The translations under genes and the position numbers were made by a program. From an uncultured Clostridium sp. (GTDB lineage Bacteria > Bacillota_A > Clostridia > Lachnospirales > Lachnospiraceae), in assembly GCA_945836785.1 (NCBI GenBank), contig CAMAMD010000067.1, positions 1-7,446 of the forward strand: a stretch of 7,446 nucleotides of DNA. The letters are read 5' to 3'. A model generated the notes under the pieces. The model ran no database searches. It saw only the letters and a program-made list of their open reading frames with translations, and was not told the DNA's origin. Shown in pieces: positions 1 to 7,208 of this stretch. Numbering within the stretch: position 1 is the first letter of the stretch; each line of letters starts with the position of its first letter.

Positions 1-47
1 CATAATGCGAAAAAACGCACGGAGACGCCAGTCGACGTGATATAATG
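1..47 (+). repeat. 47-bp intergenic repeat, copy 1
   Basis: This stretch matches positions 81-127 at 44 of 47 bases; the two copies start exactly 80 bp apart. It can fold as CACG (18-21), a symmetric GA/GA internal loop able to form tandem G-A pairs (22-23 with 34-35), GAC (24-26), tetraloop GCCA, GTC (31-33), CGTG (36-39). It ends in TGATATAATG (38-47), which contains a perfect extended -10 box. A smaller alternative hairpin, TGCG-A6-CGCA (6-19), overlaps the first arm. The window begins inside or at the edge of the element, so more copies may lie upstream. The repeat family is not one I recognise. Confidence 0.85.
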
Positions 48-48
48 A

Positions 49-88
49 GCATTGCGACGATGAACGCTTGCGTTCATCGGCATAATGC
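49..88. repeat. Long inverted repeat between the two repeat copies
   Basis: CGATGAACGC (58-67) and GCGTTCATCG (70-79) form a perfect 10-bp inverted repeat around TT. GCATT (49-53) and AATGC (84-88) pair outside it across a 4x4 internal loop that itself allows a G-C and a G-U pair. The outer right arm runs into repeat copy 2, so this fold competes with part of that copy. No T-tract follows on either strand, so a simple terminator is unlikely. Confidence 0.7.
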
Positions 89-127
89 GAAAAAACGCAC
101 GGAGCCGTCAGGCGACGTGATATAATG
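81..127 (+). repeat. 47-bp intergenic repeat, copy 2
   Basis: Second copy of the element at 1-47. The three differences all fall inside the hairpin: A25 becomes C and T32 becomes G, which turns an A-T pair into a C-G pair, and one change is in the tetraloop (GCCA to GTCA). The rest, including the CACG/CGTG stem, the GA/GA internal loop and TGATATAATG, is unchanged. The compensatory change suggests selection on structure, although two copies are a small sample. Confidence 0.85.
118..126 (+). promoter_or_regulatory. Extended -10 promoter at end of repeat copy 2
   Basis: TG-A-TATAAT at 118-126 is a perfect extended -10 element. No good -35 lies 17 bp upstream, which extended -10 promoters tolerate. 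Transcription starting near 133 would give a leader of about 44 nt before the YprB-like gene. Repeat copy 1 carries the same motif at 38-46, so tandem starts are possible. Assignment is from motif and position only. Confidence 0.5.
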
Positions 128-176
128 TTTCCAATACAAATTTATGATTATTATATAAATAACAGGAGGTGATTTC

Positions 177-1244
177 ATGAACACAATTACAAATAAAGTA
201 CACGACAATTGTTTACTCAGACTGGAAGATTATTACCGTCCGGAGGATATCGTTGTATTTGATATCGAAACGACCGGTTTTGCTGCAGAAACAACCTTGC
301 TTTATATGATTGGATGCAGTTTCTATCAGGACGGAAACTGGATGATTACACAATGGTTTAACAATGATGGTATATCAGAGCGTGAAATCCTCCTCAGTTT
401 CATGGAATTTATTAAATCCTACAAATACATTATGCATTACAACGGAGATGGTTTCGACATTCCATATATTCAAAAGAAACTCGCACATTATATGCTTGAT
501 TATACCTTTGATAATCTTGAAAGTGTAGATCTTTATAAACATGTCCGACAATTTAAAAATATATTACACCTGGACAATCTGAAGCAAAAATCATTAGAAC
601 GGTTTCTCGGTATCAACCGGCTGGACAAATATACCGGCGGTGATCTGATAAAAGTATATGAAGAATATCTGATAAAGCACACAGATAACGGAAAACAGCT
701 CCTATTCCAGCACAACTACGAAGACCTGGAGGGTCTAATGTACTGTTGCTGTCTTTTGGCATACAAAAAACTGAAAGAAGGAGCTTTTCATGTACAGAAA
801 ATGTCTGTAAAACGGAATCGCCTTTTTTTCTCACTCTCACTGGATTATTCTCTTCCAAAAAGGATAACACTGGGTATAAATGATATATTGATAACCGGTT
901 ACGAGACAGAAGCAACCATAAATACCCCGATTATCGACGAAGAGCTTAAATTCTTTTTTGACAACTACAAAGAATATTATTATCTCCCGGCTGAAGATAT
1001 GGCAGTCCACAAAAGCGTTGCTTCCTATGTAGATAAGAATTATCGTCAGCAGGCAAAACGCGACACCTGTTATACAAGAAGAAAAGGATTTTTCATCTCC
1101 CAGATTGATTCCGGAATTATCCCCGGCTACAAGCGTGAATTCGAAAATACCGAAACATTTATCGAACTTGCTGATTCATTTCTCCAGGATATGGATTTAT
1201 TAAATGCATACGCCCGACATGTGATAGAAAAAGCTTTTGCATGA
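177..1244 (+). CDS. YprB-like RNase H-fold 3'-5' exonuclease domain protein
   Basis: This 355-residue protein carries the motifs of the YprB/RNase_H_2 branch of DEDD exonuclease-like proteins. The first motif is VVFDIETTG with D29 and E31, the second is MHYNGDGFDIPYI with D94, and the third is HNYEDLEGL with D183. These four acidic residues are the expected two-metal ligands, so the domain (about 25-200) appears catalytically complete. Residues 205-355 form a charged, aromatic-rich C-terminal part that I cannot assign. No signal peptide or membrane span is seen, so it should be cytoplasmic. The ATG start is supported by AGGAGGTGAT at 164-173, an almost full match to the 16S 3' end. The gene stands alone on the plus strand, with a repeat-borne promoter upstream and its own terminator downstream. 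The family fold is confident; whether it acts on DNA or RNA is unknown, and a gene symbol (yprB) would rest on weak overall similarity. Confidence 0.85.
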   Translation: MNTITNKVHDNCLLRLEDYYRPEDIVVFDIETTGFAAETTLLYMIGCSFYQDGNWMITQWFNNDGISEREILLSFMEFIKSYKYIMHYNGDGFDIPYIQKKLAHYMLDYTFDNLESVDLYKHVRQFKNILHLDNLKQKSLERFLGINRLDKYTGGDLIKVYEEYLIKHTDNGKQLLFQHNYEDLEGLMYCCCLLAYKKLKEGAFHVQKMSVKRNRLFFSLSLDYSLPKRITLGINDILITGYETEATINTPIIDEELKFFFDNYKEYYYLPAEDMAVHKSVASYVDKNYRQQAKRDTCYTRRKGFFISQIDSGIIPGYKREFENTETFIELADSFLQDMDLLNAYARHVIEKAFA

Positions 1245-1260
1245 TTTCATTTCAAGAGAC

Positions 1261-1298
1261 AAGAGGCTGCCACAGTTATGTGACAGCCTCTTTGTTTC
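1261..1298 (+). terminator. Rho-independent terminator of the YprB-like gene
   Basis: AAGAGGCTG (1261-1269) pairs with CAGCCTCTT (1284-1292). A single C/A mismatch follows, then CACA pairs with TGTG around a GTTA loop, and TTGTTTC trails the stem. It begins 16 bp after the stop codon. The reverse strand has a weaker T-containing trailer (TGTCTCTTG), so it could also catch readthrough from the opposing ssrA. Confidence 0.85.
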
Positions 1299-1307
1299 AG
1301 CTATGGA

Positions 1308-1349
1308 GCAGACGCATCTAAATCCGAACAAGTTCGGATGGGCGTCTGC
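1308..1349. other. Two-tier inverted repeat between convergent gene ends
   Basis: GCAGACGC (1308-1315) pairs perfectly with GCGTCTGC (1342-1349). Inside, ATCCGAA (1322-1328) pairs perfectly with TTCGGAT (1333-1339) around a 4-base loop, leaving an asymmetric internal loop of 6 and 2 bases. No U-tract follows on either strand, so it is not a classic intrinsic terminator. It may protect or end the 3' extension of pre-tmRNA, or be a small dispersed palindromic element. Confidence 0.7.
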
Positions 1350-1355
1350 GTAGGT

Positions 1356-1394
1356 GATAAGGAATCCTCCCGGCAAGCCGGGTCCCTCCTTACC
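1356..1394 (-). terminator. GC-rich hairpin just downstream of ssrA
   Basis: Read on the minus strand, GGTAAGGA (1394-1387) pairs with TCCTTATC (1363-1356) with one G-U pair. Inside it CCCGGC and GCCGGG (1369-1374 and 1377-1382) form a perfect 6-bp stem. It begins 9 nt after the last tRNA-like base of tmRNA, the usual place for an ssrA terminator, but no U-tract follows. The stem is plain to see; its role as terminator or RNase-processing block is inferred. Confidence 0.45.
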
Positions 1395-1402
1395 ACAAAT
1401 AA

Positions 1403-1747
1403 TGGAGCTGGCGGGAATCGAACCCGCGTCCGAAGACTCTTCCATTATGGCATCTCCCATCACAGTCTATGATTTAACATTCCCTCGCGAGGACGCCCAT
1501 AGACAGGCTGCCCCGTTTGGTAGCTTCATATATTTTCCGAAACCGCAAAGCTTTGGCCCCGGAGTTTCCCGCAAGTTTGATGCCAGGGTCCTAAGCCGCG
1601 GGGAGCTCAGGCCTGACAGCTGCCTTAATTAGGCAGCGTACGCGTAATTTTCGTCTGCGTTTATATTTAATTCCATGTTTTATAGTGGTTCTGGTCCACT
1701 GATGGCTTCCATAATTTCTAAATCCCCGTCGAAACCAGTACAACCCC
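1403..1747 (-). ncRNA. ssrA: tmRNA (transfer-messenger RNA)
   Basis: The RNA rescues ribosomes stalled on broken messages and encodes a degradation tag; its partner smpB lies upstream. The 5' end GGGGUUG (1747-1741) pairs over seven positions, including G-U pairs, with CAGCUCC (1410-1404), followed by discriminator A1403. The 5' tRNA-like segment includes UGGUUUCGACGGGG. The T arm, GCGGGUUCGAUUCCCGC, occupies 1427-1411, and helix 2 pairs AUUAUGG with CCAUAAU. The reading frame GCA GAC GAA AAT TAC GCG TAC GCT GCC TAA (1658-1629) encodes ADENYAYAA; GCA is nucleotide 90 of the RNA, the same position as in E. coli. The stop codon lies in the loop of a GCUGCC/GGCAGC hairpin, as is typical. The genome reads TTA after the discriminator, so CCA must be added after processing. 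Length without CCA is 345 nt, normal for one-piece tmRNA. Confidence 0.96.
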
Positions 1748-1755
1748 CTGGTTTT

Positions 1756-1785
1756 ATTGTGTTCAGTAATACAAATGTATTACAA
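1756..1785 (-). promoter_or_regulatory. Probable ssrA promoter
   Basis: Read on the minus strand, TTGTAA (1785-1780) is a 4/6 match to the -35 consensus. An 18-bp spacer and CACAAT (1761-1756), a 4/6 match to the -10, follow. A start 7-8 bases downstream would fall at about 1748, next to the mature 5' end at 1747. Both boxes are mediocre, so the call rests mainly on position; readthrough from smpB is an alternative source of tmRNA. Confidence 0.4.
1766..1783. promoter_or_regulatory. 18-bp perfect dyad across the ssrA promoter
   Basis: GTAATACA and TGTATTAC are perfect inverted arms separated by two bases. The dyad fills most of the spacer of the proposed ssrA promoter and overlaps its -35 box, the position of a repressor operator. 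It has no trailing U-tract and a 2-base centre, so a DNA site is more likely than an RNA hairpin. No regulator can be named. Confidence 0.45.
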
Positions 1786-1809
1786 AACATGACGAAAATT
1801 TATATATTT

Positions 1810-1826
1810 CCGATTAGTACAATCGG
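1810..1826 (-). terminator. Weak hairpin after the 110-residue gene
   Basis: CCGATT and AATCGG form a 6-bp stem with a 5-base loop, 12 bp past the stop codon at 1839. The minus-strand trailer is AAATATATAAATTTTC, not a good U-tract, so termination would be inefficient and some transcripts could continue into ssrA. Confidence 0.3.
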
Positions 1827-1838
1827 CTTTTACGCATT

Positions 1839-2171
1839 TTACTGCTCAGCATCCTCCGCCGTTGCATCTGTTGCTGTCGCATCCGTATCAGTAGTGGTCA
1901 TCTCATCATCTGTACCCCAATATGAGCTGTATGTGGAGTTCCAATATTCCTGTGCCCAATACTGATATAAATTGGTTTCAAATGTAGCATTTGCTTTTCT
2001 ATGCTCGACAGAAACCTTATATAACTTTTTCCCCAGCGGATATCCGATGGCACAGGCAATAATTAAATCAATAACTAATATACCCACTATTTTTTTTGCC
2101 TTTTTTCTCTTTAAAATCTTTGTACGATTCTTCTTTTCTTCCTTGTATTTATCAACCTTAGCCTGACTCAT
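1839..2171 (-). CDS. Small single-span membrane protein, unknown function
   Basis: I do not recognise this 110-residue protein. Residues 1-27 are very basic (about 12 Lys/Arg), residues 28-47 form one hydrophobic span (IVGILVIDLIIACAIGYPLG), and the remainder is hydrophilic. The positive-inside rule puts the N-terminus in the cytoplasm and the tail outside. Residues 69-85 are rich in Tyr and Trp, and residues 87-110 are a low-complexity acidic tail of Thr, Asp and Ala. There is no signal-peptidase or lipobox motif. The ATG start follows AAGAGGTG at 2183-2176 with close spacing. The gene lies 62 bp downstream of smpB with no terminator between, so it may be cotranscribed with rnr-smpB. A good ribosome binding site, a sensible membrane topology and same-strand packing support it as real. 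Confidence 0.75.
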   Translation of the reverse strand: MSQAKVDKYKEEKKNRTKILKRKKAKKIVGILVIDLIIACAIGYPLGKKLYKVSVEHRKANATFETNLYQYWAQEYWNSTYSSYWGTDDEMTTTDTDATATDATAEDAEQ

Positions 2172-2233
2172 AATTCACCTCTTATATACCCGTATCACAA
2201 ATCTGTATCATACGCATTTGCACTACGGTCTTA

Positions 2234-2704
2234 TCATCCCAGATTACGAATCTTAAATTCGCGTTCTGCCTCTCGCTTCATATCTTTCTTTGCAATATCC
2301 TCACGTTTATCATATAGCTTTTTACCACGAGCCAGTCCTATCTCTATCTTAACCAGACTGTCCTTAAAATATACCTTAAGCGGAACTAGCGTATAGCCTT
2401 TCACTTTCTGTTTTCCGAGCAGTTTGTTGATTTCATATCTGTGTAGCAGCAACTTCCTGGTTCTCAGCGGATCCTTGTTAAATATATTCCCCTTTTCATA
2501 AGGAGAAATATGCATCTGATAAATATATACCTCATCATGATCCACACCGATAAAGGACTCTTTAATACTGCACTTTCCCATTCTGAGAGATTTAACCTCC
2601 GTACCTGCCAGTGCTATTCCCGCCTCGTATGTTTCCTCTATAAAATAATCGTGATACGCTTTTTTATTGTTCGCTATCAAACGTGACCCTTTTTCCTTTG
2701 CCAC
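2234..2704 (-). CDS. smpB: SsrA-binding protein SmpB
   Basis: SmpB binds the tRNA-like domain of tmRNA, mimics the missing anticodon arm and carries it into the A site of stalled ribosomes. This 156-residue protein has the family landmarks in order: [18 protein letters not shown] near 13-30, GTEVKSLR (34-41), the [10 protein letters not shown] segment (64-73), and the basic C-terminal tail [22 protein letters not shown] (127-148), which enters the mRNA channel. Length is normal. The start is GTG; AAGGAG at 2719-2714 lies inside the end of rnr with 9-nt spacing. Only one base separates the rnr stop from this start, which points to translational coupling in one transcript. Its RNA partner ssrA is encoded about 490 bp downstream on the same strand, beyond one small membrane-protein gene. 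Confidence 0.97.
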   Translation of the reverse strand: MAKEKGSRLIANNKKAYHDYFIEETYEAGIALAGTEVKSLRMGKCSIKESFIGVDHDEVYIYQMHISPYEKGNIFNKDPLRTRKLLLHRYEINKLLGKQKVKGYTLVPLKVYFKDSLVKIEIGLARGKKLYDKREDIAKKDMKREAEREFKIRNLG

Positions 2705-2705
2705 A

Positions 2706-4850
2706 TCAACCAGCTCCTTCTATCTTATCATCAATTATGGAAAAATCAATCGTTTTCTTAATTTTATCACATTTTAAAACCTTGATACGGACTTTATCAC
2801 CCAGCTGGTACTTTTTGCCGGAGTTCTGCCCTATCATCGCATACATATCTTCATTAAAATAGTAACAGTCATCATACATATATGCTACCGAGACAGCACC
2901 CTCAACAGTGTTCTCCAGCTCAACAAAAATATAATTTGACGTAACACCGGATACCACGCCATCAAATTCTTCACCGATATGATCCGACATAAATTCAATC
3001 TCTTTAAGCTTGATAACTTCCCGCTCGGCTTCCTCCGCCCGTCTCTCCTTCAGAGAATTGTCATCTGCAACCCCCGGCAAAATTCTTCTGTAATGCCCAC
3101 GTCTTTTCTCATCCAACAGTCCATGCAGGTTCTCTTTAATAATTCTATGAATCTGCAAATCAGGATATCGACGAATCGGTGAAGTGAAATGGCAATAATA
3201 TTTACAGGAAAGTCCAAAATGCCCCGAACATTCCATTGAATATCGTGCCTGTTTCATAGAACGCAGCATCATTTTACTAATCAGTGCTTCATAAGGTTCT
3301 CCCTCAATACGTTCCAAAACCTTCTGCAGCTCTTTCGGATGCGTTTCCTCCTGGGACGGCCGCAAAAACAGCCCAAAATTATTAATAAACACAGTCAGGT
3401 TCTTGATTTTTTCCTGATCCGGGCTTTCGTGTGTTCTGTATTCAAACGGTATCTCCTGCCAGAAATAATCCTCTGCAACAGTTTCATTTGCGATAAGCAT
3501 AAAATCCTCTATAATCTTAGTAGCCGGATTCCTGTCATATGGCTTGATATCAATCGGCTTATGATGTTCATCAACTATAATCTTTGTCTCAGGCACATCG
3601 AAATCAATAGAGCCTCGTTTGTGTCGGTTTGCACGTATAATATCAGAAAGCTCTTTCATCCGGTCAAATGTTTCAACCAGATAATCATACCGTTTTAAAA
3701 CTTCATCATCACTTCTGTCAAGTATCTTTGCGACATTTGTATAGGTCATACGCTCATTTACACGTATTACGCCCTCGCATATGTTATGATTGATTACTTT
3801 ACCTTTTTTATCAATCTCCATCACACAGCTTAATGTTAATCTGTCCACACCCATGTTCAGAGAACAGATACCATTGGACAGTTTATGTGGTAGCATCGGA
3901 ATCACACTATCCACAAGATAGCAGCTTGTTCCCCTTTTCAATGCCTCCTTATCCAAAGGCGATTTTTCTGTCACATAATGACTTACATCTGCAATATGAA
4001 CCCCAAGTGTATAGATACCATTATCATAAGACAATGTAATAGCATCATCCAAGTCTTTTGCATCCTCGCCATCTATTGTGACAGTCAGCAAATCACGGAA
4101 ATCCTCCCTGCCGACAATATCCTCCTCGGAAATGGAGTCAGGGATATCATGGAGGGAATCCATAACCTTATCCGGATATTCCGTCGGAATATCATACGCT
4201 CTTACTACAGACAAAATATCTGTCGCAGGATCATTCACGTGTCCGAGAATCTCTACAATTTTTCCTTCAGGTGCTTTCCCCTTTTCACCGTAAGATATAA
4301 TATGGCATACAACCTTGTGTCCGGTCATAGCACCCATAGTATCAGTTTTACTGATATAAATATCGTCTGCAACCTTCTGGTTATCCGGTATCACAAATCC
4401 AAAGCCGTCCTGACGTTCAAAAGTGCCAACCACAACCGTCATCCCACGCTCCAGAATTTTAACGACCTGTGCCTCGCGACGTTTTCCTACATGTGTCTCC
4501 ATCTCCGGCTTTATGACAACACGGTCATTATGAAAAGCGTCCATGCTGTATTTTGCCGGAATAAAGAAATCTTCTTTTTCACCTTCAACGCGAACAAAAC
4601 CGAACCCTTTTCGATTTCCTATAAATGTACCTACCAGTAAATTATCATCCAACTTCTTATACTTTCCTTTTGGTGTCAGAGTTATTTTACCCTCAGCCAC
4701 CAGCTCACTTAAAGCATCATCTACTTTCTTCCGGTCTGCATCAGACACCTGTAACAAAAAGCGGATATCCTTTAATCGCATTGGCTTGTACATATCATCA
4801 CATATAAAATCATATAATTTTTGTTTAATTAATTCTCTTTTTTCTCCCAT
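2706..4850 (-). CDS. rnr: Ribonuclease R (3'-5' exoribonuclease)
   Basis: RNase R processively degrades structured RNA and, in E. coli, removes messages released by trans-translation. The 714-residue protein has an N-terminal winged-helix-like region (1-60), two cold-shock domains (about 72-113, with KGFGFVRV, and 139-185, with DGFGFVIP), the RNB catalytic domain (about 248-575) and a C-terminal S1 domain (about 628-706). Catalytic aspartates D260, D266, D268 and D269 stand in [14 protein letters not shown], and the conserved [15 protein letters not shown] spans 555-569. I start at the ATG at 4850 because GAGGGGG lies just upstream; an in-frame ATG at 4901 would add 17 unconserved residues and has no comparable site. 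The protein stops soon after S1 and lacks the long lysine-rich tail of E. coli RNase R. It is followed after one base by smpB. Confidence 0.97.
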   Translation of the reverse strand: MGEKRELIKQKLYDFICDDMYKPMRLKDIRFLLQVSDADRKKVDDALSELVAEGKITLTPKGKYKKLDDNLLVGTFIGNRKGFGFVRVEGEKEDFFIPAKYSMDAFHNDRVVIKPEMETHVGKRREAQVVKILERGMTVVVGTFERQDGFGFVIPDNQKVADDIYISKTDTMGAMTGHKVVCHIISYGEKGKAPEGKIVEILGHVNDPATDILSVVRAYDIPTEYPDKVMDSLHDIPDSISEEDIVGREDFRDLLTVTIDGEDAKDLDDAITLSYDNGIYTLGVHIADVSHYVTEKSPLDKEALKRGTSCYLVDSVIPMLPHKLSNGICSLNMGVDRLTLSCVMEIDKKGKVINHNICEGVIRVNERMTYTNVAKILDRSDDEVLKRYDYLVETFDRMKELSDIIRANRHKRGSIDFDVPETKIIVDEHHKPIDIKPYDRNPATKIIEDFMLIANETVAEDYFWQEIPFEYRTHESPDQEKIKNLTVFINNFGLFLRPSQEETHPKELQKVLERIEGEPYEALISKMMLRSMKQARYSMECSGHFGLSCKYYCHFTSPIRRYPDLQIHRIIKENLHGLLDEKRRGHYRRILPGVADDNSLKERRAEEAEREVIKLKEIEFMSDHIGEEFDGVVSGVTSNYIFVELENTVEGAVSVAYMYDDCYYFNEDMYAMIGQNSGKKYQLGDKVRIKVLKCDKIKKTIDFSIIDDKIEGAG

Positions 4851-4858
4851 ATGAATTA

Positions 4859-4865
4859 CCCCCTC
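4859..4865 (-). promoter_or_regulatory. Ribosome binding site that sets the rnr start
   Basis: GAGGGGG on the minus strand, followed by 8 bases and ATG at 4850. It favours this start over the in-frame ATG at 4901, which would sit upstream of the site. Confidence 0.75.
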
Positions 4866-4889
4866 GGCATACTCATCGCCTTTACGGAT

Positions 4890-4898
4890 ATTATACCA
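4890..4898 (-). promoter_or_regulatory. Extended -10 promoter for rnr-smpB
   Basis: TG-G-TATAAT on the minus strand is a perfect extended -10. TGTAAA at 4918-4913, at 17-bp spacing, is a 3/6 match to a -35. A start near 4883 gives a leader of about 33 nt. Because the promoter sits directly after the secG terminator, rnr-smpB can be expressed independently of secG. Confidence 0.6.
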
Positions 4899-4919
4899 CA
4901 AACACTTCTATATTTACAG

Positions 4920-4949
4920 AAAAAAAGATGCTTTGATATACAAAGCATC
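4920..4949 (-). terminator. Rho-independent terminator of secG
   Basis: On the minus strand GATGCTTTG (4949-4941) and CAAAGCATC (4935-4927) form a perfect 9-bp stem with a TATAT loop, followed by seven T residues (4926-4920). It begins 10 bp after the secG stop. Confidence 0.93.
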
Positions 4950-4959
4950 ATAATAATTC

Positions 4960-5193
4960 TTATATAAACTTTGAGGAAAGGAGCAATGCAATCACCATGT
5001 AGATAACACCCAGAACCGCGGTAATCTTACGGAGAATAGCCTCTTTTGATTTTCCTTTATTCTTGCTCCAATAGGTATCGGAGCCACCACTTAAAGTACT
5101 GGTCAATCCCGCTTCCTTGCCTTCCTGCATCATTATTATAATCGCTAAGATAACTGATATCACTAATAACACTATAATTAACGCCGTCTTCAA
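4960..5193 (-). CDS. secG: Preprotein translocase subunit SecG
   Basis: SecG is the small accessory subunit of the SecYEG protein-conducting channel and assists SecA-driven export. The 77-residue protein has the family pattern: a first membrane span (about 3-21), the loop MMQEGKEAGLTSTLSGGSDTYW (21-42), where the QEGKxxGL and GGS(D) motifs are characteristic, a basic stretch KNKGKSKEAILRK, and a second span (about 57-75). Length is normal. The start codon is TTG, supported by a perfect AGGAGGT seven bases upstream; no in-frame ATG fits that site. The gene has its own promoter candidate upstream and a strong terminator downstream. The order eno-secG-rnr-smpB is common in Firmicutes. Confidence 0.95.
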   Translation of the reverse strand: MKTALIIVLLVISVILAIIIMMQEGKEAGLTSTLSGGSDTYWSKNKGKSKEAILRKITAVLGVIYMVIALLLSSKFI

Positions 5194-5200
5194 AAGAAAA

Positions 5201-5207
5201 ACCTCCT
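5201..5207 (-). promoter_or_regulatory. Ribosome binding site that sets the secG TTG start
   Basis: AGGAGGT on the minus strand, seven bases before TTG at 5193-5191. The strong site offsets the weak start codon and fixes the start. Confidence 0.85.
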
Positions 5208-5245
5208 AATAACATTCAAAAATAAAACTTTTCACAACTTTGCTT

Positions 5246-5274
5246 ATCTTAACACAATACGACGGCCTTGGCAA
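5246..5274 (-). promoter_or_regulatory. Probable secG promoter
   Basis: On the minus strand TTGCCA (5274-5269) matches the -35 consensus at 5 of 6 positions. A 17-bp spacer follows, then TAAGAT (5251-5246), a 4/6 match to the -10. Transcription would start near 5239, giving a leader of about 45 nt. No convincing terminator lies between eno and secG, so readthrough from eno is also likely. Confidence 0.5.
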
Positions 5275-5281
5275 TAGTTTT

Positions 5282-6601
<1,320 letters not shown>

Positions 6602-6606
6602 TCACA

Positions 6607-6635
6607 TTTACAGTCATTATTCTCCATATATTCAA
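6607..6635 (-). promoter_or_regulatory. Possible eno promoter
   Basis: TTGAAT (6635-6630), a 17-bp spacer and TGTAAA (6612-6607) on the minus strand match each consensus at 4 of 6 positions. The mscL terminator just upstream implies that a promoter is needed here. An alternative -10, AATAAT at 6621-6616, has no better -35. A short dyad, ACACA-N2-TGTGT (6591-6602), lies at the expected start of transcription. Confidence 0.35.
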
Positions 6636-6653
6636 CTTTTATACATGCATAAA

Positions 6654-6708
6654 TAAGAAAAAGACCAAATCAGCCCGTCAGAAATACAACCAACTGATTT
6701 AGTCTTTT
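6654..6708 (-). terminator. Rho-independent terminator of mscL
   Basis: On the minus strand AAAGACTAAATCAG (6707-6694) pairs with CTGATTTGGTCTTT (6673-6660) over 14 bp with one G-U pair and a 20-base loop. The 3' arm runs into five T residues (6662-6658) followed by CTTATTT. It begins about 26 bp after the mscL stop and separates mscL from eno. Confidence 0.85.
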
Positions 6709-6733
6709 ATCTTTGATCACTTTAATTGTTACT

Positions 6734-7150
6734 TTACTCCGGAGTGACATCCGAGGTACAATGCATACATTTTGTAGCCTTGATATCGATTTCACCATAG
6801 CAATATGGACATTTTCTTGTAAGCGGTGCTGCAGTCGGCTCTTCTTTCTTACCGATATGACTCAAAGCATTAATTCCCTTCATAATCATAAAAATGACAA
6901 ATGCCATAATGAGAAAATTAATGACCGCTGTAAGAAACGCACCATACTCAATATACTGTCCGGTATTAAATATCTGAAAATGCCCTGCTACCTCGGCTCC
7001 ACCGATACTGTTGATAATCGGGTTAATAAAGCAATCCGTAAAAGATGTTACAATGCCCTGGAAAGCAGCACCGATAATAACACCGATTGCCAAATCCATC
7101 ACATTACCCTTGAGTGCAAATTCTTTAAATTCCTTTAAAAATTTCTTCAT
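6734..7150 (-). CDS. mscL: Large-conductance mechanosensitive channel with C-terminal zinc ribbon
   Basis: MscL opens under membrane tension and releases solutes during hypo-osmotic shock. The 138-residue protein begins with the amphipathic helix MKKFLKEFKEFALKGNVMDLAIGVIIGAAFQGIVTS (1-36), whose GNVMDLAIGVIIGAAF part is the MscL signature and pore-lining first span. A periplasmic loop (about 41-70, with NPIIN) and the second span AFLTAVINFLIMAFVIFMIMKGIN (71-94) follow. The cytoplasmic tail carries CPYC (114-117) and CMHC (128-131), two CxxC knuckles expected to bind one zinc; E. coli MscL has a helical bundle there instead. The ATG start follows GGGGGTG five bases upstream. The gene lies 58 bp downstream of gpmI and ends in its own terminator. 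The family call is firm; the ribbon's role is unknown. Confidence 0.96.
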   Translation of the reverse strand: MKKFLKEFKEFALKGNVMDLAIGVIIGAAFQGIVTSFTDCFINPIINSIGGAEVAGHFQIFNTGQYIEYGAFLTAVINFLIMAFVIFMIMKGINALSHIGKKEEPTAAPLTRKCPYCYGEIDIKATKCMHCTSDVTPE

Positions 7151-7208
7151 ATGTTCACCCCCATAAATTAATCATTTGAATCTATCTGCATAGATTTTGT
7201 GCAAAATC

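Noticed and set aside
1..127. CRISPR array
   Set aside because: There are only two units, the spacing element is itself palindromic, the repeat is too long and no cas gene is present.
1200..1463. 87-residue minus-strand reading frame
   Set aside because: It overlaps the end of the YprB-like gene, the terminator and the 3' end of tmRNA, and has no convincing ribosome binding site.
1354..1632. 92-residue plus-strand reading frame
   Set aside because: It is antisense to tmRNA and its downstream hairpins; the RNA gene explains the sequence fully.
3978..4640. 220-residue plus-strand reading frame
   Set aside because: It lies wholly antisense to rnr, whose domains are unmistakable, and its translation resembles no family.
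6713..7138. 141-residue plus-strand reading frame
   Set aside because: It is antisense to mscL, which has clear family motifs on the other strand.
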